A stretch of DNA of 64,000 bases from Nelumbo lutea (Eukaryota > Streptophyta > Magnoliopsida > Proteales > Nelumbonaceae). Positions 43,059 through 54,900 of this stretch are shown in pieces. Position 1 is the stretch's first letter; each line of letters starts with the position of its first letter. The stretch is taken from the NCBI GenBank assembly GCA_022828595.1, contig JAKGHH010000005.1, positions 26,672,193-26,736,192 of the forward strand, given 5' to 3'. The position numbers were made by a program, and so were the translations under genes. Under the pieces are notes generated by a model. That model was given only the letters and a program-made list of their open reading frames with translations. It was not told the origin of the DNA and did no database searches.

Positions 43059-44230
43059 CCCTCTCAATTTGGGAATGTAACTTGTGTATGCCATGTTCAA
43101 GTTTGCTCTTTGTAATTCCCCATCAGCCAACTCTGAGGTAGGAGAAACATATGGTATAAAAATTTTTCCAGCTGTTACCCTCTCTTATAAAGTTCCTATT
43201 AACATCATTATGCTTTGTCCTATCATGCTGGACCGGATTATGAATGATGTTGGTTGCTACTTGATTATCAAAGTACAACGTCATAGGTTCCTTAGTAACA
43301 ATCCCAAGCTCACCTAACAAGGACTTAATACAAATAAGTTCTAAGACATCATGTGCCATAGATTTGTACTCTGCTTATAGACATGATCAAACTCCTTATG
43401 TAGATATTCTATCACCTAGGAACCCTACCCAATATGCATTTGTATAGGCCTCCAATTTCAAGTACCCATGATCAACAAATAATAGTCCTTTGCAATAATG
43501 TTTTTTCAAGTAAGCAAGAATCCTATCAATAGCCACCCAGTGCTGAACCTAAGGAGCATGCATATATTGACTCCCAACACTGAAAACATAAGAGATATAT
43601 GGATGGGTCATGCACAAATATAGTAGTCATCCCACCATCTTTTGATACTTATCCACATCCTTTACCAACTCACCATTTGAGTGTTAATCCTGTGGTTTTA
43701 ATATAGGAGTATTATCCGGTTTAACTTCTATTTTCCTAGTTTTCTATAGTAAGTTCAACACATACTTCCTCTAATGAATATTTCGTGTTTGGATCTTACA
43801 ATTTCAATCTTTAGAAAATACTTCATCTTACCTAGAACCTTAATTTCAAATTCCTACTATAATGACTTCTTTAGTTCATCAATCTCATTGAGATCATTCT
43901 TTATAACCACAATATCATCCACATATACAATCAACATTGATATAACTGATCCTCTCCTCTTGGTAAAGAGTGTATGATCTGGTTGAGTCTGTGTATATTA
44001 AAAGCGAATTAATTCTCCTCTAAACATGTCAATCCATGCTCTAGGTGATTGTTTCAAGCCATATAAGGACTTTTTTAATTTGTATACCATCCTACCCACA
44101 TCATCATAAAAGCCAGATAGAAGTTCCTATACATTTCCTCTTGTGAATCACTAATAAGGAGGGAATTTTTGACATCAGGTTGGAAGAGTGACCATGAATA
44201 AGTAGCCAATGACAAGAGTGTAATCTTTCC
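43059..44230 (-). pseudogene. Outer copia RT and RNase H remnant, copy A
   Basis: Read on the minus strand from 44230 it gives LLSLATYSWSLFQ.DVKN, KKSLY-like pieces, a broken YVDD region (about 43910) and then RNase H with LLGELGIVTKEPMTLYFDN and NPVQHDRTKHND (43330-43200). The 5' half is cut at 44230 by the inner copia LTR. Many stops and shifts. The portion from 43626 rightward recurs in block B at 55970. Confidence 0.85.
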
Positions 44231-44515
44231 TGGATAGAGAGAGACGAGAGAGAAGAGAAGAGAGAAGAGAGAAGAGAGGAGAAGAGAAGGGAGAGAGAGA
44301 TTCGATTGGGAATAAAAAACTATAGCTGGTGGAACCCAACTTATTATTTATATTAACTTAATATAAAGAATAAGAAAAATACAATTATGCCCCTACCGGC
44401 ACTCCCTACTAATAAACAAGTAAGAAGGAAATAAAAGACACTAGCTGACAGCATCTTAGGCTGACAAAATGCTACCAACAACTGTAAAATAACAAAATAA
44501 ACAACCCTCACAACA
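44231..44515 (-). mobile_element. Inner copia 3' LTR, copy A
   Basis: On the minus strand it reads TGTTGTGAGGGTTG at 44515 to CTCTATCCA at 44231, 285 bp with TG/CA ends. The purine tract TTGAAGGGGAG adjoins at 44526-44516. A GA/CT-rich stretch (44232-44300) lies near its end. It sits inside the outer copia RT. Confidence 0.8.
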
Positions 44516-46430
44516 CTCCCCTTCAAGTTGGGCTGAATATGTCTATCATGCCCAACTTGTCACATAACTCATTGTGCCGAGAGTATGGAAGTCCTTTTGT
44601 GAGGACATCAGCAAGTTGTTCCTTGGAGTTGACATATGGGATGCAAATTCCACTTTTTTTCCAATATTTCCCTTATGAAGTGTTTGTCCACTTCAATGTG
44701 CTTGGTCCTCTAATGTAGGATAGGATTGCTGGCTATGTTTATGGCTGCTTTGTTGACACAGTAAAGAGGCATAGGATTATGAACATCAACTCCAAGCTAC
44801 CCAAGAAGGTTGTTTAGCCAAAGAACTTCAGCCACCCCATGTGCCATATCTCTATATTCCACTTCAGCATTTGACCTTGTTACCACACTTTGTGGAATTT
44901 CTTGCTTTTCCAGGTCACTAGATTTCCTCCCACAAATTTACAATACCCACTTGTGGAATTCTGTCATCTACAACACCTGCCTAATCAGCATCTATAAAGA
45001 CCTTCACCTTTAGGTGATTATGTTTACTGAATGGTAGACCTGCCATTGAATACTTTTTTAAGTATCTAAGGACTCTCTCTGCTATATCCATGTGTGGTTT
45101 CTTAGGAGATTGCATAAATTGGCTTAGGACCCCAACTAAATAAGCAATGTCTGGATGGGTCATGGACAAATAAATTAACTTTTCCACTAACGTTTGAAAC
45201 TATTTCACGTCTTTCAGAGGTTCACCATCACAATCACCCAATTTATGATCAACATCGATATGGGTATCTGTTGGCCTTGCACCTAACTTGCCTGTGTCTT
45301 GTAACAGTTCAAAGGTGTACTTCCTTTGAGAAATGAAGATACCCCTTTTTAAGTGGGCAACTTCAATTCCAAGAAAATACTTTAGAGGACCTAAATCTTT
45401 CACTTCAAACTTAGATGTAAGGAATTGTTTGAACTTTTGTATTTCTGAACTCCAATTTCTTGTAATGATGATATCATCCACATACACTATCAATACAACA
45501 ACTTGTTCTCGACATCTCTTCACAAAGAGTGTGTGATCAGACTGACATTGCTTGAACCCTACTTACCGAACTGCCATATGAAACTTATTGAACCAAGCCA
45601 TGGGAGATTGTTTTAAACCATAAAGAGACATTCTCAGCTTGCACATCTTATTTTCACTTCCCTTGGCATAGAATCTAGGGGGTTGAACCATGTACGCCTC
45701 CTCCTCTAGGTCACCATTTTAAAAGGCATTCTTTAGGTCCAGTTGATGCAATTCCTAGTCAATGTTAGCAGCTAATGATAAAAGAACTCGAATTAACTTC
45801 ATCTTAGCTACTGGAGGAAATGTCTCATCATAGTCAACCCCGTATATTTGAGTGTACCCCTTGGCTACTAATCTTTCTTTGTACCTTTCAATTGTCCCGT
45901 TTACTCTGTGTTTAACTATAAATACCCACTTACACCCCACTGGGTCTTTCCCTCTTGGAAGATCCACCAATTCCTAAGTTCGATTTTTATGGAGGGCATT
46001 AATCTCCTCCTTCATAGCATTTGTCCATTCAGGGTATTTTAAGGCCTTTACAATATTTCTAGGTACAGGGATGCAATTAACTATAGATAGGAAAGCATGG
46101 TATGAGGGGGAAATGTGATCATAAGAGACATACTGGGTAACGGGGTGTTTGGTAGTGCATGATCTGACCCCCTTTCTTTGAGCAATAGGAATGTCAAGGT
46201 CATTCACAGTAGGTGCAGGGGTATCAATAGGTGCAACAGGGTTTGGACTTACCTCTTGGTGTAGGTGAGGTGTGGTTAGGCTATGTGAGAGTGGTCTCCT
46301 TAAAGGACAAAGGAAGACTAGAAATAGGGAATCAACTAGGAGGTTAAGGCAAGAGGGAGTGATAAGACGACTGGTTAGGATGAACAAGGAATTCAATGTT
46401 TGAGTGAATCAATGGCCGAATGAATATCCT
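44516..46430 (-). pseudogene. Inner copia pol fragment, copy A
   Basis: On the minus strand, in order: an integrase C-terminal linker (46396-46150, VSPNPVAPIDTPAPT), RT start (PEWTNAMKEEINALHKN), [56 protein letters not shown] (catalytic YVDD intact, about 45480), KDLGPLKYFLGIEVA, and RNase H (45187-44540) which decays after KVKVFIDAD. Several TAG/TAA stops. Gag, protease and most of integrase are missing; the right edge at about 46430 passes into gypsy-type sequence. Confidence 0.88.
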
Positions 46431-47692
46431 TCGCTAAAAGGAGCCAAAAGTGCTCGGTTCCTATTGGGAAAGAGAATATTAGATTTGTTGTCGGTCATTA
46501 AGGAGCACTACTAGGGTGTCGCCATGTGTCTTATGAGATCTCTCAAGGGTTGACTTTCCTTTCATGTGTGATCGATTATTTAACTCCGGTTCACATTGAC
46601 CCGTAGTTTTGTAATGGTCTTGGGTTCATCGCAAGATTGCACACCTTTGAAATTCGTTGCAGAATCGCATGTATCTGAGGTTTGTCGCAAAGTTGCGCGC
46701 GTCCAAGGTTCATTGTAGAACCACACACATATAATATTCATCACAGGTTTTCATTAACTAAAATCTGTTTTGGCTCGTGTCGAGTACAAGTTCATCACGA
46801 AAGTGCGATGAGTTGTGTTCATCACAGGCGTTAGATGAGTTATTAGCTCATCACAGGCGTTCGCTGAGTTATAAGCTTGTTGCAGGCGTTCAATTTGGTA
46901 TCTTTTGTACTTTGAAGGACTGAGTGAGCACTATGTGCCTACATTAACCCCTTGCTTATTTGTAAGTGGATTCTTATCGATAAGTATTTTGTCCTCAAAA
47001 GTTGGCAATGGTTGAATGTCTTTGTGCGTTGGGTCTGGATATTGACCCTATTTGGTAGTTTTCCTTCTTTGGATTTCATGTGGGTGAAAAGGAAGTTTAT
47101 TTAGGTTATTTCAGCCTCCCTGCCTGTTGACAAACTAACTATTAATGACTTTGGGCAAGAGTTGGATGTTTGTTCTCGACTAGTTATCATCCATTATATA
47201 ATTTAGCCCCCTGTCTTTTGATAATTTGCTTTTTGTCGATGGACAATTCTGCATCAGACTCGGAAGTTTCAGCCCCCCTGCCCAGTGACAGTAAGGAAAT
47301 TATCAAAAGACAATCACAATGATGTTTAAGTGTGGGCCTTCAGCCCCCTGTGTGTGTTGTTTAATAGTGTAAGGCTTGGTGACTTATCGTATTCGGTTAC
47401 CGTTGAAAAGACGGGGAAGATATTGGGTGCTAATGATGTGGCCGACATCATTAGTGCTTTCTTAACCATCGTATCTTATTAAATGTAGTCCGTTTGCGAG
47501 TGTGGCCCAGATATGATATTTAAGATGGTGGTTGTTGCCGTGACACTTTGTTTAAATTAATGCGCCATTTTGTCCGACCATTTAGAAGGTACACTTATAA
47601 CTTTCTCTACCTTGCTTTTTTGTTAAGCGTCGACTGAAGGCCTGTACCCATGTTTGTTAATCTTCCCTGGAGCCGTTTGTCATTCCTGACAA
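46431..47692. other. Gypsy (Tat-type) 3' non-coding region, copy A
   Basis: The stretch 46610-46890 contains repeated TTCATCGCA / GTTCATCACAGGCGTT boxes separated by 20-40 bp. The remainder up to 47690 is non-coding with AGCCCCC boxes. It corresponds to 58741-60280 in block B. No LTR boundary was established. Confidence 0.55.
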
Positions 47693-47704
47693 GTGAGAGC
47701 TGTC

Positions 47705-47713
47705 TATAAAAGG
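47705..47713 (+). promoter_or_regulatory. TATA box upstream of the antisense PMD ORF, copy A
   Basis: TATAAAAGG lies 136-144 bp before the ATG at 47849, on the strand opposite to the gypsy gag-pol. The same box, in the same context (GAGAGCTGTCTATAAAAGG), is kept in block B at 60288. Function is inferred only. Confidence 0.5.
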
Positions 47714-48887
47714 ATAGCAAGCCTCATTGACTCTCTACTTCGTCTTCTTGTTATCATCTCTCTATTCGCTTTTTTGTCTCTTCTTTGTTTGTCCTATAAC
47801 CCTCTTTGCACTCCTTTTCTTGTTTCTCAATCGAGTTTTTGTCTGTCAATGATGGCTCCTCACCAGAAGAAGGCTGAGTGTTCCTTTTTCGATTTCGTTA
47901 GGGAGGTTGATACGATAGAGATGCTGTCGGAGTGCGAAGCAGCCATGGTGGCCGACGGTGGTAAGGGGTTTTGGCCTCCAATGCCGATGGCCAGGGGTGA
48001 GGGTGGTACATTCGATGCCGTTGACGGTTATGAACTATTGTGCCTCTATGGCCAGCCACTCCAGCCGGTCTCGTCCAAATGTCAGGAGTCTAGGACTGAT
48101 AGCTCGAAGTCGCCCAATAGTTATACCGCCTGGGCACAATACATATTGGAGAATTTGATGTATTGCCGGATGCTGCAAGACTCTGGTTTTCTTCGGTTCG
48201 TGGATTGCTACACGGACCTTTTGGGTAGGGAGGGGGTGAAGTACGTCAAACCTCGTTTGGAGCACTGGTGTTATTGTACCCTCACATTTGTGTTTGGTGA
48301 ATTTACTGTTCTTGTTGAAGATGTCGTCGCTTTACTGGCATTACCCATTGGTGGGTTAGTGTCTTCTTAGCATCTCCAACACCCTGAGTTTATTCCTGTT
48401 GATTTGAGGAAGATCTGTGATGAGCTTTTCGACGAGATTGCTGCATTTAAAGCTCAGGTAGATCAGTCAACTGCCTGGAAAAAGATGCCGTTGGAGGCGT
48501 GGTTGGAGTACTGGTTCAAGTCCCACGGCATGAGGGATGTGATGGTACGGGGGTGGATAGCCAGTGCCACCTTGCCATTTTCATTTTGTACGTTGCCTCC
48601 CGTTTCCTCTTCCCTGGGTTGCCTGATTACAAGTTGCGTGTGGTTTTGATTCCACTTGTTGTTATCGCGGCTAGCGGTCAACAGCTCCCCTTGGCTTCCA
48701 TGTTCTTGGGCTACTTGTACGGGCAAATGGATGACACTGTCCAACAAATGATGGATCCGAGCTTAAGAGGCGAATCAGTTACATTTGTGCACCTTTCCTG
48801 TGATGTTATTGTGTAAGCGTTTTGATCTCAGCATCGCACCTCGTCCACTCTCCCCGATCCGTGTTTCCATCGAAACTATGGTAGGGG

Positions 48888-50932
48888 ACAAGACTAAAGA
48901 GCGTGTGATCGATGCTTGCATGGGAAAGCACTGACTCCATGCCAGCAGGCATAAGCACTTCAAAATAAGTGAGATTGATTTGAAGCTATCCTCCCTTGAG
49001 TGATTTGTATGGAGGCCGTATTCCCAAGTTGTGTGCCACTCAATGTCTTTCTGCATCGGCACCCTAGTCCCTGAAGATGGAGACCAGCAGTGCACCGTGG
49101 GAATTGAGCACCCTGTTGCAGCCGTAGCGTGATTGATACTTTGGCCTGGTGTCATTGTGTACCTTAATCGCTATGGGGAAGCCCAATTGGCCGTTTACCA
49201 TCCAAATAGGGTGCTCTGGAAATTTGGCTATGATGACATGGGTTCTCAGTTTCTGCAGTTCTCGGGGGAAGTCATCTTTTGGACTCGGCACCATGACTGG
49301 CATTTCCCAGGTGTGCACGACTCCCTATCGCAGGAATGCGAGGGCCCAGGGTTGCAAATCCCTCCACTTCGCCTATCTCTGTGCCTTATTTGGGGGCTTT
49401 CAGATGTTGATGTGATGAAACCCTTGTCGATGTCATGTGTTGGCTCCTCCTGAGGGTCATGCAACCAACCAAGGGGAGGGGCTAGTCAGCCCTCCTACAG
49501 GCTCGCCAAGGGTAATGGGTACCAAGCGTGAGGGGAAGTGACCCATTGTTGAGAATGGTGAGAGCAGCTGCCCTCTTGTGGTGAAGAGGCCTAGGACAGC
49601 GAGGGTGTCCCGCGCACTTGAGCCCCCTATGCCAACTGTGTCGCGTGCCCCTACCTCATTGTTGAGGAAGGTGAGAGCAGCTACCCTCCTATGGCGAAGA
49701 GGCCTAGGACAGCGAGGGTGTCCCGCGTACCTGAGCCCTCTATGCCAACTGTGCCGCATGCCCCTGCCTAAGACGCGGCTTCATCGCGAGCCAAGGAGTG
49801 TCAAGGTAAGCACTTGCCACCACAAGGCCAGGAAGAGGTTAGGCACGATCCTCCTGCCCTGACACTTGAGATGAACAACGCACCTGATACAGAATCGATG
49901 CAATTGGCAGTGGTCATACCTGCTGAGAAAGTCACTTCCGTCTGTCTCTCAAGTGGATGTGTGAAGAAGATGGATCCCCGTCCTCGGAGGAGGGGGCCTG
50001 AAAAGGTTGATTTGGTAAGAACTTATGTACTGATGTATTTGCATTGTTCTGATTGTGATTAGTTTTCTGCTCTCGTTACTAATCCACTTACAATCTTTTG
50101 TTCTGAAGTGCGTGGAGCCAGATGGAACTCAGCTTGGCATAGAGGGCCCAGAAGTCCCTTGCAAGGACAGTGTGGGTGAAAAGGTATATGTAATGTCTTT
50201 GTTTGTATTAGCTCTTGTATTGCGATTATCTTGTGTATTGATCGCCTGAAGTCTTGCTCATTGCAGGTCCCTTTTGATGTGAATCCTTCTACCGTACCAG
50301 TCTTGCCGACTATCAAGTGGTTGGTATGTGAATTACAATCATCGCAACCCCCCAATCAGGGCCAGGAGGTTACTGAAAGTGCCGGTGTTGATGGCGTTGC
50401 TCTAGTTGCCATCGCGCAGGAAGTTCCCACGGAGGTATTGAGGGATGCACATGCTGAACCAGTTCATGAGGTTGCAGCTACTCCGGAAGGTCCATCGATC
50501 AGCGGTGCACCTAAACCACCAGTCTATATGTCCTAGCAGACCAATGCTAAGGCACAGGAAACCACTACGGCTGAGGTGCTAATTGGGGCACCGCGTGAGA
50601 CGATAATGCTAGAAGTTCATCGTGAGGAAGGGGTTACAATTGGTGACTATTGAGGCCGACATTCCCATTGACCCGGAGGTCCGGCCTGAGAGTGAAGCTA
50701 CATGCTTCAAGGCGGTGTCACCGGTTGAGGCGTTGTCACATGACGAGGAGCTTAAGGAATATTGCACCAAGAATGACGTCGTTCCCTGGGTTATGACACC
50801 GTAGACCCTGTCTGTATCCAGGGTCTTTGCAAGCACAACATGTACTCCATGTCGAGCGCAGTTGCCAAGTTTGCCTTGATCAACATTCGGAGCGGTTGGC
50901 TGCCATCTGCTGACCTCCCCCAGTGATTGTAG
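48888..50932 (+). other. Segment of the PMD ORF missing from copy B
   Basis: Compared with block B (61475), copy A has about 2,045 extra bases between GTAGGGG and GTAGGGACA. Since the extra DNA continues the PMD protein, copy B has lost it, not copy A gained it. The junction in B keeps a single GTAGGGACA. Confidence 0.75.
49541..49766 (+). repeat. 113-bp tandem duplication inside the PMD ORF
   Basis: AGAGCAGCTGCCCTC and AGAGCAGCTACCCTC (49561 and 49674) start two similar units, each with AAGAGGCCTAGGACAGCGAG and TATGCCAACTGTG. It falls in a linker part of the protein. The length is not a multiple of three. Confidence 0.85.
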
Positions 50933-51330
50933 GGACAACATTGAATACCATTGTGGCGATGATGGACTGCATCATGAATCAGCCCAGCAATGAGCTCTCA
51001 TGGTTTGAATTTGCTCAATGGTGGAGGACCTGCGAGTCTTTTACTATTCTCGGTTTCAAGATGGAGCATATTGAAGAGTGATTCGTTCTACTGGCCCAGG
51101 AAGGCAGGTTTCAAGGGACCACAATCTATTTTTGATTGATCTCTAAAATATGTTTGCCTTCGCATAGAAGGCTACTGAGAAGTTGGAAGCCCTATTGGAA
51201 GGGTGTGGCTGTCAACGGAAGATAGTGTCCCAATATGAGGCAGAGGAAAAGGAATTGATGGACTTCGAGGCACGAAAGCAGGGCCTAGACGACATAGATA
51301 AAATGAGAAAAAGCTGGTCCGCCATGTAAA

Positions 51331-52220
51331 CATCTATAATTTCTCATCCTGTAAATCACTGAAGCTTTTGTAATGACGAGAAAAGGATTTTATTTTGACT
51401 TATACTTGATGTTGTCTATATTGTCTAGCGACTTAAAGAACTATATCGTTACTGTTTCTTAGCATTGTCACACATGATACCCTTTAGTTTATGCTTGAAC
51501 TCTCAGAAATTCAACCGTAAAAAATGTTAGCATGTAGTACATCATTTTGGAACTTAGGTATTATCAGTCATGAGAGAGTCATGGCAATAACATCTAGTAA
51601 GGCTCTATCACGCATCAAAGAGTTTTGAAACTTAAGGAAGTTCTGTGGTTTTGTTAGATACAACGTTCGTGTTGATAGTGAGCCATGTTCGCCCAAAATC
51701 GAAAGCATCAAATCCTTGAAACAAAACTTTATCGCATCACGTGCACCAGCAAAACAAATCACGTGTACCCCTTAGTTTGGAGATTCAGTGTAAGTGCCAA
51801 ATGTTATTTTGAAAATAATAAGATCCAAACATTTAAAGTCGTGTATTTTGTGAACTTTATCACAAATGTATATCGGCATAAGTATACTGTACTTTAACGC
51901 AAATCGTTAAAGAAAAGGAACCAAGTGTTGTTCTGATATCTTTAATATCATCAAATTCGAAAGAATTATCTTGATAACATAATGTAAATAGTTGGATAAA
52001 CGGCATGTTCATAGGAACCTTGTAGGAAAATGCGGTTTTGTTTTCCACGCAAGAGTCAAATGTCCCTTGAGAAAACAAGGCCCTTCAAGGGCGATATAGT
52101 TGTGGTTCAGTCATAATGTAGATAATTAGCATAAGTCAGAGTTTCATCACAACCATGTTTGGGAAGGCAACTAGCCCTGAGGGCTGATTAATTGTTTCTG
52201 TCCTGTTTTGTCATCGCTCC
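51331..52220. other. Gypsy region between PMD ORF and minisatellite, copy A
   Basis: Non-coding, and conserved in block B (61870-62797). Short frames on either strand have no motifs. In the gypsy orientation it lies downstream of integrase. Confidence 0.5.
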
Positions 52221-52560
52221 TAGGGTTGCCATGGCCTTTGCATGGAGCATGCAACATTTTAGAACTGGCCACAACATACTGGAACCGGCCAAGGAATGAA
52301 TATGAGTTCACCTGGGGTTGCCAGCACATTCGCATGAAGCATGTGGCATTGTGGAACCAGCCAAGGAATAAGCATGAGTGGGCCTGGGGTTGCTAGGGCC
52401 TTCACATGGAGCATGCGGCATCGTGGAAATGGCCATGGCATCCTGGAACTGGCCAGGGAATGAATATGAGCGTGCCTAGGTTGCTAGGGGCTTCGCATGG
52501 AGCATGCGACATTGTGGAACCGGCCGTGGCATCCTGAAACTAGCCAAGGAATAAATGCAT
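52221..52560. repeat. Minisatellite with alternating 91/72-bp units, copy A
   Basis: Units start GGGTTGC at 52223, 52314, 52386 and 52478, giving periods of 91, 72 and 92 bp. The long form carries an extra 20-bp GGCCA..ACAT..TGGAAC segment. Each contains TTCGCATG/GCATGGAGCATG and GGAACCGGCCA-type boxes. The overlapping frames on both strands are by-products. The matching array in block B has the same 91/72/91 pattern. Confidence 0.85.
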
Positions 52561-52901
52561 ATATGTATATATGTATAGTTGTATATATGAGAAGCATAGT
52601 CAAGACTTAGCACACAAATTGCATCAAACAAAATATTCATTGACAAAGAATCATCACTTCATCGCATTTTCAGAATACATGAGTACAACAAAACTTTATC
52701 GTAAAAACTCAAAGTGCATCGCAAGACATAAGTCATTAGTATGTGCATCAGGAACTCATCGCATGTCATTTCCAGGCTAACTATGTGAGATGCAACATAC
52801 AAGAACTTGTAAAATTTTCATTTAAAAGTGGATACAACATATTCAATATATTCATCGCCAAGAGAAATATATGTGACAGACATAGCACATCTTATACAAT
52901 T
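52561..52901. other. Short non-coding stretch, copy A
   Basis: AT-rich linker between minisatellite and integrase with ATGTATAT repeats at its left edge. No gene. Confidence 0.5.
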
Positions 52902-53935
52902 CTATTCAAAATATGGCTTCAACCAGTAACCATTCACCATTTCATCTTCCTCCTCGGTGCATGCAGTTTTTAGAACATAATAGCTGAAGGGGTGAGCTTC
53001 TTGGATCGCATATAGTCCATCCCAAGTAGGAGCAAAATTTTCAATGGATTTTCCTTGCCTGTTGTGGAGTGCCATTTTAAGGACCTTGTCTCCTTTACAT
53101 TTTCTAGGCTTCACTAGTTTGTTAAAGTTCGCAGCTAAGGCTTGTTTGTACTTGATTTGTCGTAATGCTCTTTCCCTGTCCTCGTCAACACATTCTAGCC
53201 TTTCGCAAAGCAGCTGATCCATGTCCTCTATTTTGAATCTTTTCCCCATTGTGAAAGCTATACGAGCGGGGACCATTTGTATCTCTGCTGGTAGCACCAC
53301 TTCTTGATGATAAGCCCAGAGGATTTCTCATAATTTTTCTAACCAATCCTTCTGATTGTTAGCCACCATCTTGCTCAACATTCTCAGTAAAGTTTTGTTA
53401 GTAGCCTCTGCATGCCCATTTTCTTGTAGGTAATAGGTTGTAGATGTGCCCAGTCTTTCTCCGTGTTGTCCCAAAAGGTCTTGGACTTCCTGATTCTTAA
53501 TGGACAAGCCATTGTGTATCAAAATCCTCATTGGAACTCTGAATCGATGAAATATATGTTGCTTGAGGAAGTTTTCTATATTTTCTGCATAGATCCTTCT
53601 TAAGGGTATAGCCTCCTTCCACTTAGTGAAATAGTCAGTGGCCACTATGATGAAGCAGTATCCCTAGGAAGGTGAATGGATTTTGCCTATCAAATATACC
53701 CCCCCCAGGTGTGGAAGGGCCAAGGTGTTATAACATGGTGGAGGTTATTGGCAGGTTGATGTATCCTCTCGGGTATTTTGATACACAATGGTGTTATAAT
53801 AGGAAGTTCGATCTCTTCTAAGGGTTCTTCCACCGTATCGATGGAATCCCTCATATACTTGAGAGGTGCCCGTATTTCATTGCAATACTCTAAATTTTCT
53901 TTCCTTTTATTCTTGTTATCGCGAGTGAGTCTCAA
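52902..53935 (-). pseudogene. Gypsy (Tat-type) integrase, copy A
   Basis: On the minus strand: HVITPWPFHTWGG, then KIHSPS, VATDYFTKWKEAIPL (first catalytic Asp), PMRILIHNGLSI, where the second catalytic Asp is replaced by His, and ENGHAEATNKTLLRML (catalytic Glu present). The C-terminal part (53300-52915) has YKQALAANFNKLVKPRKCKG, GKSIENFAPTWDGLYAIQEA and VNGYWLKPYFE, of the Tat/Ogre style. About 20 codons between KDWLEKL and HQEVVLPAEIQ are deleted, with a shift. The zinc-binding N-terminus is missing. Confidence 0.85.
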
Positions 53936-54247
53936 TATTTCCTGATTCCATCATTAGTTATGTATTTGGTGTGTTTTATCATCATACCTTTAACGTTTGT
54001 GGTACTTGTTCAGGTTGTGATGCATCTTTTTGTGAAGAGACTACTACGATGTCATTCGTAGATACGGTCTTATTAAGGAAAAGTTACAATTGTTAAAGCA
54101 TGCAATTCGAAGATGATTGGGGATACGCTCATATGGCTAAAGCATATATATTTCAAAAACTGTTCAGTGATAGCAACTATAACTTGTGATAAGATTCTCT
54201 TCTCTAACATGATCAAAATATCAATAGATGAATTATAATCTATAAGA
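53936..54247. other. Junction where gypsy RT and RNase H are deleted
   Basis: Only about 300 bp of unassigned DNA separates the protease-side frame from integrase. A gypsy pol would need roughly 2 kb for reverse transcriptase and RNase H here, so both are deleted. Confidence 0.6.
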
Positions 54248-54900
54248 TCATGCCTTAAGAATGACCCTCTTGGCTACCAATGATTCACTGTCCTCGTAGT
54301 CCATGATGGTAGTGTAATAGCTTTTCCAGTCATTGTCGGTCATCCATACACATCTGGTGCTCTTCTTTCTTTCCAGCATTGCTGAGGGTTTGTTCCGCAC
54401 AAGATTCAACAACTGTAGTCCCTCTACTTTGGTTATCCTTGTTCCCCCTTCATCAGCTAGCTCTGTGTAGTAGATCGCATCTTGCAGGTAAGCCTTTGAC
54501 TTGTCAAAAGGGACCTTGGTTGTTAGAATTTTTATCATGCATCCATTGTGCTTGGACTTTATGCATTGATGGCACGTTGATGGAACTAGAGCTAGACTAT
54601 GTATCAGTGGTCACCCCAATAGGGTATGGTAGGCGGTCTTCCCCGAGATGAACTAGAACTCCTATATGATGGATAACGGCTTGATCGCTACCTGCAGCTC
54701 GATAGACCCCTCTGTGATGGATGCATTGCCATTAAAGTCAGCTACCTCCATAGCAAACCCTTAACTGTCTCCTTCTTTATATTCATCACTTTTAATATGT
54801 GGATAGAAATTAGGTTGACAGAGCTTCTGAGATCAACCACAGACCTTCTCATCTCAAAACACCCCACCCTTACAATAATGTACAAGGGTCGATTATGGTG
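54248..54900 (-). pseudogene. Gypsy protease and downstream linker, copy A
   Basis: On the minus strand 54800-54560 reads VADFNGNASITEGSIELQVA then VHLGEDRLPYPIGV, resembling the C-terminal half of retropepsin-like proteases of Tat elements. It runs into FDKSKAYLQDAIYYTELADE and MTDNDWKSYYTTIMDYED (54515-54270), probably the start of the linker before RT. The active-site D(S/T)G is not clearly visible. Several stops. Confidence 0.55.

Larger units (their letters stand above)
47849..51330 (+). pseudogene. Antisense extra ORF with plant mobile domain, copy A
   Basis: The frame opens with ATG at 47849 (MMAPHQKKAE). The segment WCYCTLTFVFGEFTVLVEDV, then VALLALPIGG (48265-48357), and later FLGYLYGQMDDT and VIVYLNRYGEAQLAVYHPNR (about 49150-49205) follow the layout of the plant mobile domain, a domain shared by some DNA transposons and by extra ORFs of Tat-lineage gypsy elements. 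A Pro/Val/Glu-rich linker (50230-50540) and a probable coiled coil with KELMDFEARKQGLDDIDK (51180-51330) follow. Breaks include TAG at 48368 and frameshifts near 48570, 48830 and beyond. It lies antisense to the gypsy integrase and gag on the right. The protein's role is unknown. Confidence 0.65.

Noticed and set aside
44232..44300. GAGA-type regulatory element
   Set aside because: The GA-rich tract is part of the inner copia LTR and recurs at 56582-56645 with length variation, so it is better read as microsatellite-like LTR sequence.
48404..49464. Several separate small genes on both strands in the 48-50 kb region
   Set aside because: They are frame-shifted pieces or shadows of one decayed PMD ORF, shown by the parallel organisation in block B.
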